From positions 1 to 10,885 of the forward strand of contig PXDL01000163.1 of assembly GCA_003566395.1 (NCBI GenBank): DNA of 10,885 bases, written 5' to 3'. The first letter of the stretch is position 1. Each line of letters opens with the position of its first letter. The notes below the pieces were generated by a model, which searched no databases, was not told the DNA's origin, and saw only the letters and a list, made by a program, of their open reading frames with translations. Source of the DNA: Balneolia bacterium. Its GTDB lineage: Bacteria; Bacteroidota; Rhodothermia; Balneolales; Cyclonatronaceae. The position numbers were made by a program, and so were the translations under genes. This document shows, piece by piece, positions 7,797 to 10,885 of the stretch.

Positions 7797-8813
7797 ATGG
7801 AAAAGTACATGTTAGGCAAAATGCTATACCGGTCCCGGCCTTATCGGGCGCTGCCTGGAATACTAATTCTCGTGATGCTTGCCGGCTGCGGTGAACAAGC
7901 TCCCGAGCGCGCTGAAAGAACGGAGGTGGAAATCAGCATACGGGCCGAAATTGAGCTTCCCGATGACTTCAGTCCGCGTATGATTACCAGTGCAGCCCGC
8001 CGCGATTCCTGCCATATTGCGTTTGTTGAACACCACAGCCGTACACTTTACCGGGCGGGCGTGTGTGAGCCGGGACTTGAACAAATAGCAGGTCGGGGAA
8101 CGGGCCACCACGAGTACGAAAGGCCGTATCGCGTGTTCGATCTGGACGGTAAACTTGGGCTCAGCGACAGAAACCGGAGCGAATTTATTATCTACGACGA
8201 AGAAGATGAGTTTTTTATGCTCATCCCTTACGAGGATGCCCCGGCACGGCTGTTTACCTACCGCAACGGGGAATCGGTGTATTACCACACCGACTCAGGC
8301 ATGTATCTGATGCGAAAATCCGAGCTGATGACCGAAGATTACAGAAGATTTTTCCTGCTTCCGGCTCCCTTTCAGGCGCTTTCCGTTCTGGTGCCGGGGG
8401 GCGGCATTCAGCGAATCGGTGACCGGATATTTACGATGAGTTCACTCATGCCCTATATCTATATATATGATATCGAACAGGATGAAGTGGAGTACCTGTT
8501 GCCGGATTTTATGCGACTCAGTAACAATACCCGGGAAATTGCGGATATTGAGTTTGAGCAGCAGACCCGGTTTATGGAAGAGCTGCACCGGTATCAGCAG
8601 TACCTGAATCTGCTTGCGCTGGATTACCGGGGAGAGCCGCACCTGCTTGTCGTTTATGCGGAGGGTGGGGATTATCTGGTTGCCGTACTTACTCCGGATG
8701 GAGAAACGCTGGTCAATCAGCCGCTTGATTATATCGTTACCGGCACATTCGGGGATGCCCTGATCGGTATGGATCTGGAAACCGAGCGTTTGTATCTGCT
8801 GGATATCGAATAG
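7797..8813 (+). CDS. Lipoprotein, probable six-bladed beta-propeller type
   Basis: This is a 338-residue lipoprotein with no known activity. A hydrophobic stretch PGILILVMLAGC ends in a lipobox with Cys31 as anchor. The protein may start at the ATG at 7797 or, giving a more usual signal length, at Met9 (7821); neither has a strong ribosome site. The mature part is rich in short beta-strand repeats. It contains GRGTGHHEYERPYRV (99-113), close to the GxGPGE..P turn seen in BF3164/six-bladed beta-propeller lipoproteins of Bacteroidota, and LGLSDRNRSEFIIYD (120-134), a typical next strand pair. A mostly helical stretch (about 247-272, FEQQTRFMEELHRYQQY) interrupts the strands. The 17-bp spacing behind the amylase suggests one transcript and perhaps a partner role, such as glycan binding or surface complex assembly, but this is inferred from position only. 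The fold assignment is moderately sure. Confidence 0.7.
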   Translation: MEKYMLGKMLYRSRPYRALPGILILVMLAGCGEQAPERAERTEVEISIRAEIELPDDFSPRMITSAARRDSCHIAFVEHHSRTLYRAGVCEPGLEQIAGRGTGHHEYERPYRVFDLDGKLGLSDRNRSEFIIYDEEDEFFMLIPYEDAPARLFTYRNGESVYYHTDSGMYLMRKSELMTEDYRRFFLLPAPFQALSVLVPGGGIQRIGDRIFTMSSLMPYIYIYDIEQDEVEYLLPDFMRLSNNTREIADIEFEQQTRFMEELHRYQQYLNLLALDYRGEPHLLVVYAEGGDYLVAVLTPDGETLVNQPLDYIVTGTFGDALIGMDLETERLYLLDIE

Positions 8814-8834
8814 GAATTACGGGCTTATTTCACA

Positions 8835-8878
8835 GGTATGAACCGATACCGGGCGATTCGCTTAAAATCCGGATTTTT
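8835..8878 (+). terminator. Possible weak terminator of the amylase-lipoprotein unit
   Basis: About 20 bp after the lipoprotein stop there is a 5-bp hairpin (GGTAT, 6-nt loop, ATACC). It is followed by AAAATCC/GGATTTT, which ends in a five-T run. The second palindrome has no natural loop and is AT-rich, so as an intrinsic terminator it would be weak. Position is the main argument. Confidence 0.25.
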
Positions 8879-9001
8879 CAACCTTCAACGCAGCCGGCGG
8901 GCAAAAGTCGGCGTGTTTTCACACACCCAAATTCGGGATAATGAATATTTTCCTAATATCTTTATTAATAAATACTTAGATCGTACATTTTATCGCTTAT
9001 G

Positions 9002-9017
9002 TGAATAATCCGGGTTA
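9002..9017 (+). repeat. 16-bp direct repeat, left copy
   Basis: TGAATAATCCGGGTTA here recurs identically at 10057-10072. The two copies bracket about 1.04 kb that contains the hairpin units and the transposase remnant. The core GAATAATCC also occurs inverted at 9992-10000. This pattern suggests leftover mobile-element termini, but that is inference. Confidence 0.6.
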
Positions 9018-9247
9018 CTCAGATCCTGCCAAAAGAAGCTTGTTATACTCTTCAGGTTACAAGCACCGGCGCCCCGGTGAACATAATTTGCAACGCCGAC
9101 CGCGACATCGCCCGGTCAAGTCCAGTTCCTGGGAAGAAGCCTCAAAATCAGTCCAAAAGTTTTTCCAGCCTGAACAGGAAAAATGAGATATACCTGTCAT
9201 GATGAGACCAACCAATTTTTTAGCCAGCTTCGAACTCCATCCCAACC

Positions 9248-9337
9248 GAACCCCGACAGGGGTTCAACACCAATAGCCCCGGGTGAAAACCCGGGGACTG
9301 AATGACGAAAAAAAAATCCCGAACTCCGGAGGAGTTC
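9248..9337 (+). repeat. Palindromic repeat unit, A-B-A, forward orientation
   Basis: Three hairpins in a row. The first (A) is GAACCCC-GACA-GGGGTTC at 9248-9265. The second (B) is CCCCGGGT-GAAA-ACCCGGGG at 9277-9296, an 8-bp stem with a GAAA tetraloop. The third (A) is GAACTCC-GGA-GGAGTTC at 9321-9337. The linkers are 11 nt (AACACCAATAG) and 24 nt (A-rich). Both A hairpins are followed by AACAC. The same arrangement, reversed, occurs at 9444-9532. These resemble REP/BIME-type palindromic elements. No REP-associated transposase is in the window. Confidence 0.8.
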
Positions 9338-9443
9338 AACACAGGAATACTCCGGCGGAAAAATGTTCTGCTATGACCGGGTGTTGATTGCGCCCATTCA
9401 GGTAATCGAATCGGGGTTAATGGCAACTGACGGATTCTGTGTT

Positions 9444-9532
9444 CAACCCCTGCCGGGGTTGTCAGGTAATACGCCGTAGGTTACCCCGCATTGTGATGCG
9501 GGGCTATTGAAGTTCAACCCCATCCGGGGTTG
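9444..9532 (-). repeat. Palindromic repeat unit, A-B-A, reverse orientation
   Basis: This is the mirror partner of the 9248-9337 unit. In plus-strand order: CAACCCC-TGCC-GGGGTTG (9444-9461), then CCCCGCAT-TGTG-ATGCGGGG (9484-9503), then CAACCCC-ATCC-GGGGTTG (9515-9532). Read on the minus strand it gives A, an 11-nt linker AACTTCAATAG, B, a 22-nt linker, and A followed by AACAC, the same plan as the forward unit. Stem bases differ between units but pairing is kept in every case. Confidence 0.8.
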
Positions 9533-9586
9533 TTCGGGGAGGGGAGCAGCTTCTGGTTAATAATGGCTTTGTGAGATAAAGATCTG

Positions 9587-9942
9587 TCATCTCAGGGATG
9601 CATTCTGGCTGCACCGGTACAGTTGATGAATGTAACAGTAAAAGTCTGCCAAAGGTGGTGTATTTATGAATTGCGGGGAAAACTTTGCGAAAAACCTGCT
9701 GTAGGTACTCTGCGAGGGCATCTGCTGCAGGCCGAATATGGCCTGCAGGACTTTGTCGTACCTGAGTCAGTCATAGCGGTTTGCCCTGTCCAGATGCTCA
9801 GCCGGAAGGATAGAACAAAGTCACTTGGATCATATCCACGGTTGGAGCCGGGTACAGGTAAATCAACTGTGGCTAAGTGCTCTTTAATCTTGGTTTGATC
9901 AAGAAACCTTTTCATCAAGCTCATCCCGCCAAAAGGCGTCAC
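9587..9942 (-). pseudogene. IS1380-type transposase N-terminal fragment, frameshifted and with a nonsense codon
   Basis: On the minus strand a frame from 9942 reads TPFGGMSLMKRFLDQTKI, then PVPGSNRGYDPSDFVLSFRL and SIWTG, the pattern of the N-terminus of IS1380-family transposases. Near 9781-9786 the reading shifts by one frame and continues as ANRYD-stop-LRYDKVLQAIFGLQQ, then MPSQSTYSRFFAKFS, again matching the family order. The stop is a TGA at 9767-9769, where the family usually has tryptophan (TGG). The remnant ends in a stop near 9587, after about 115 residues. The intact family is about 420-450 residues and carries its DDE catalytic core further on, so no activity remains. An in-frame TGA lies just upstream of the GTG used as its left limit. 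Family assignment is by recalled motif order, not by search. Confidence 0.75.
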
Positions 9943-10069
9943 GGCTTGTCGGGATACTCAATAGGAAGATTAACCTTTTGGGTGAATTTTAGGATTATTC
10001 GAAACCGCCTGAATTATAGAATTCTCAGCTGTTTTCAGCCAGTATATGTTTCGTATTGAATAATCCGGG
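9943..10069. other. Intergenic stretch between IS remnant and DUF4249 gene
   Basis: No gene is seen. The stretch holds an interrupted inverted repeat: GGATTATTCGAAAC at 9992-10005 against GTTTCGTATTGAATAATCC at 10048-10066, which match except for a 5-nt insertion in the second arm. The right arm overlaps the right copy of the 16-bp direct repeat. Confidence 0.6.
9992..10066. repeat. Interrupted inverted repeat near the IS remnant
   Basis: The left arm GGATTATTCGAAAC (9992-10005) pairs with the right arm 10048-10066. When reversed, the right arm reads GGATTATTC, then AATAC, then GAAAC, so 14 of 14 left-arm bases match around a 5-nt insertion. The arms enclose 42 nt. They may be nested or rearranged insertion-sequence ends. 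Confidence 0.5.
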
Positions 10070-10072
10070 TTA
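10057..10072 (+). repeat. 16-bp direct repeat, right copy
   Basis: Identical to 9002-9017 (TGAATAATCCGGGTTA). Its last three bases are the complement of the DUF4249 stop codon (TAA on the minus strand), so the repeat runs into the 3' end of that gene. Confidence 0.6.
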
Positions 10073-10081
10073 AAATCCCGG
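10065..10081 (-). terminator. Stem-loop overlapping the DUF4249 stop codon
   Basis: On the minus strand CCGGG-ATTTTAA-CCCGG forms a 5-bp G/C stem with the TAA stop in its loop, followed by ATTATTC. It has no proper T-run, so intrinsic termination is uncertain. It may equally be part of the repeat. Confidence 0.3.
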
Positions 10082-10885
10082 CTCCACAAGTATTGTTGCT
10101 TCTATGCCCGACCGGCTGCCGAAAATGCCGATGCCGCCTTCCACGTTCCATATGACATTTTCGATTTGCCCCGGCGATAGCGTGGAGCCTCCCTGCTGAA
10201 TGCCGAGGGTACGGATGTAGTCATATATATTGGTGTCTATGGCAAAAACGGAGACTTCATTCAGCCCGTAGTAGGCAATAGCTATCCAGGGAAGCTTTAG
10301 GGTGATGGTGCCGTCTTCGTTCTGCTCATAGTTTTCTTCGTTAATGATACCGGATGAAATACGGTCGTACTCACGCGGATTATCCTCATCATACTGATCG
10401 GCATAGAACGGAGTCAGCTGGTCGGGTTCCGGTTCTGAGGCACGTACCGAAGCCACGTAATAGGTTTGCCGCCCGGGGTATTGGCTCCGCGTGAAGGTGG
10501 GCTCGTACTGTTCGGGCCCCTGATAAATGAATGCGCTGCCGTTATCGGAGACAAGATCGAAGGCGCCGGGTACGAAGGTGGTGGCACGCAGTACAGGTTC
10601 CTCATCACCGGCCGATTCGCGTACTTCAAGCCGGTATCGCCGGCCGGCTCGAACCACATGAGACTCGGTCTGATAGCGATATATGCCGTTGGAAATTTCG
10701 CTAAGATTGAATACCAAAGCAGGCTCTCCGTTTGTTTCCAGAAGGATGATACGCACATGCATACCGCTAAGGGCGGCTTCACTGCGGGAGTAGGCCCGGT
10801 TGAACGGAAGCGTGCGGGTAAGCTGCACCTCGGGAAGATTCCGGCCGGCTGTCAGAAATGCTTCCACGACCATTTGTTCCTCAAA
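10070..10885 (-). CDS. DUF4249 family protein, N-terminus beyond right edge
   Basis: The frame is open to the right edge, giving 272 codons. An internal ATG at 10871-10873 is preceded in frame by FEEQ, so it is not the real start. The visible protein begins FEEQMVVEAFLTAGRNLPEVQ and runs through LTRTLPFNRAY, YRLEVRESAG and LRATTFVPGAF to NVEGGIGIFGSRSG near the end, the order of motifs typical of DUF4249. These are about 300-400-residue, usually lipid-anchored envelope proteins of Bacteroidota. A lipoprotein signal of some 25-30 residues is expected just outside the window. Family members usually sit next to a TonB-dependent receptor, which would lie further right. Their function is unknown. 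The last residues, VEPGF, are encoded within a hairpin/repeat sequence and could have been altered by an insertion. Confidence 0.85.
   Translation of the reverse strand, partial: FEEQMVVEAFLTAGRNLPEVQLTRTLPFNRAYSRSEAALSGMHVRIILLETNGEPALVFNLSEISNGIYRYQTESHVVRAGRRYRLEVRESAGDEEPVLRATTFVPGAFDLVSDNGSAFIYQGPEQYEPTFTRSQYPGRQTYYVASVRASEPEPDQLTPFYADQYDEDNPREYDRISSGIINEENYEQNEDGTITLKLPWIAIAYYGLNEVSVFAIDTNIYDYIRTLGIQQGGSTLSPGQIENVIWNVEGGIGIFGSRSGIEATILVEPGF

Larger units (their letters stand above)
8814..9247. other. Non-coding stretch after the lipoprotein gene
   Basis: No gene can be supported here. It holds a GGTAT/ATACC hairpin at 8835-8850, the palindrome AAAATCCGGATTTT at 8864-8877, an AT-rich stretch at 8938-9000, a copy of the 16-bp direct repeat at 9002-9017, and a CACCGG/CCGGTG hairpin with loop CGCC at 9064-9079. 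Short open frames on both strands (9001-9186 plus, 9057-9245 minus) overlap each other, have no recognisable motifs and no ribosome sites, and are not called. Confidence 0.6.

Noticed and set aside
8456..8475. A TA-rich simple-sequence run
   Set aside because: It is in frame within the beta-propeller lipoprotein and encodes YIYIYDI, a normal beta-strand pattern.
9001..9245. Overlapping 61-62 codon open frames on both strands
   Set aside because: No motifs and no ribosome sites are seen, and the two mutually exclude each other. A link to the C-terminal part of an IS1380 transposase was considered, but no matching motif could be read in any frame.
9248..9532. Regularly spaced short repeats resembling a CRISPR array
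   Set aside because: Each repeat is itself a hairpin with variable stems, spacing is uneven, orientation flips midway, and no cas gene is present.
9725..9748. A perfect 9-bp stem with 6-nt loop (CTGCAGGCC / GGCCTGCAG)
   Set aside because: It lies inside the transposase remnant, where it encodes LQAIFGLQ. The repeated Leu-Gln codons explain the palindrome, and there is no T-run.

Overview
The window reads as a chromosomal stretch from a member of the Bacteroidota/Balneolota (FCB) group. The pointers are a SusA-like GH13 amylase lipoprotein, a six-bladed beta-propeller lipoprotein, a DUF4249 protein, an IS1380-type transposase remnant, a candidate promoter close to the TTG / TAnnTTTG type, and AT-rich leaders without Shine-Dalgarno sites before most genes. 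The exact genus cannot be fixed from the sequence.

Layout. Positions 1-5592 hold one minus-strand gene train, read from right to left: a secreted DUF4159 protein, rpiB, glyA, tatC, rimO and, at the left edge, the start of a DUF255/YyaL thioredoxin-fold protein. Gaps are 11-91 bp, so these may be one operon, read from a candidate promoter at 5641-5668. Positions 5887-8813 hold two plus-strand lipoprotein genes 17 bp apart: a starch/maltodextrin-degrading GH13 enzyme and a beta-propeller-like protein. Positions 8814-10069 (about 1.25 kb) hold no intact gene. This stretch carries two mirrored sets of palindromic hairpins, a broken IS1380-type transposase fragment, and repeats of a GAATAATCC motif. 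From 10070 to the right edge, on the minus strand, runs a DUF4249 protein whose N-terminus lies outside the window.

How the genes fit together. RpiB, GlyA, TatC and RimO are housekeeping functions: pentose phosphate isomerisation, one-carbon metabolism, folded-protein export, and S12 methylthiolation. The two plus-strand lipoproteins look like a surface or periplasmic pair in glycan use. DUF4249 proteins usually accompany a TonB-dependent receptor, which would lie beyond the right edge.

The two observations most worth a second look are these. (1) The first 690 bp encode an in-frame chimera: a DUF255 N-terminus that turns, at a short EEIKKA-like junction, into a cytochrome c oxidase subunit IV-like membrane segment with strikingly different codon usage. 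(2) Between 9248 and 9532 lie two hairpin units with the same A-B-A plan, in opposite orientation. They show compensatory stem changes and the same 11-nt linker length, which points to a selected fold or a small mobile palindromic element.
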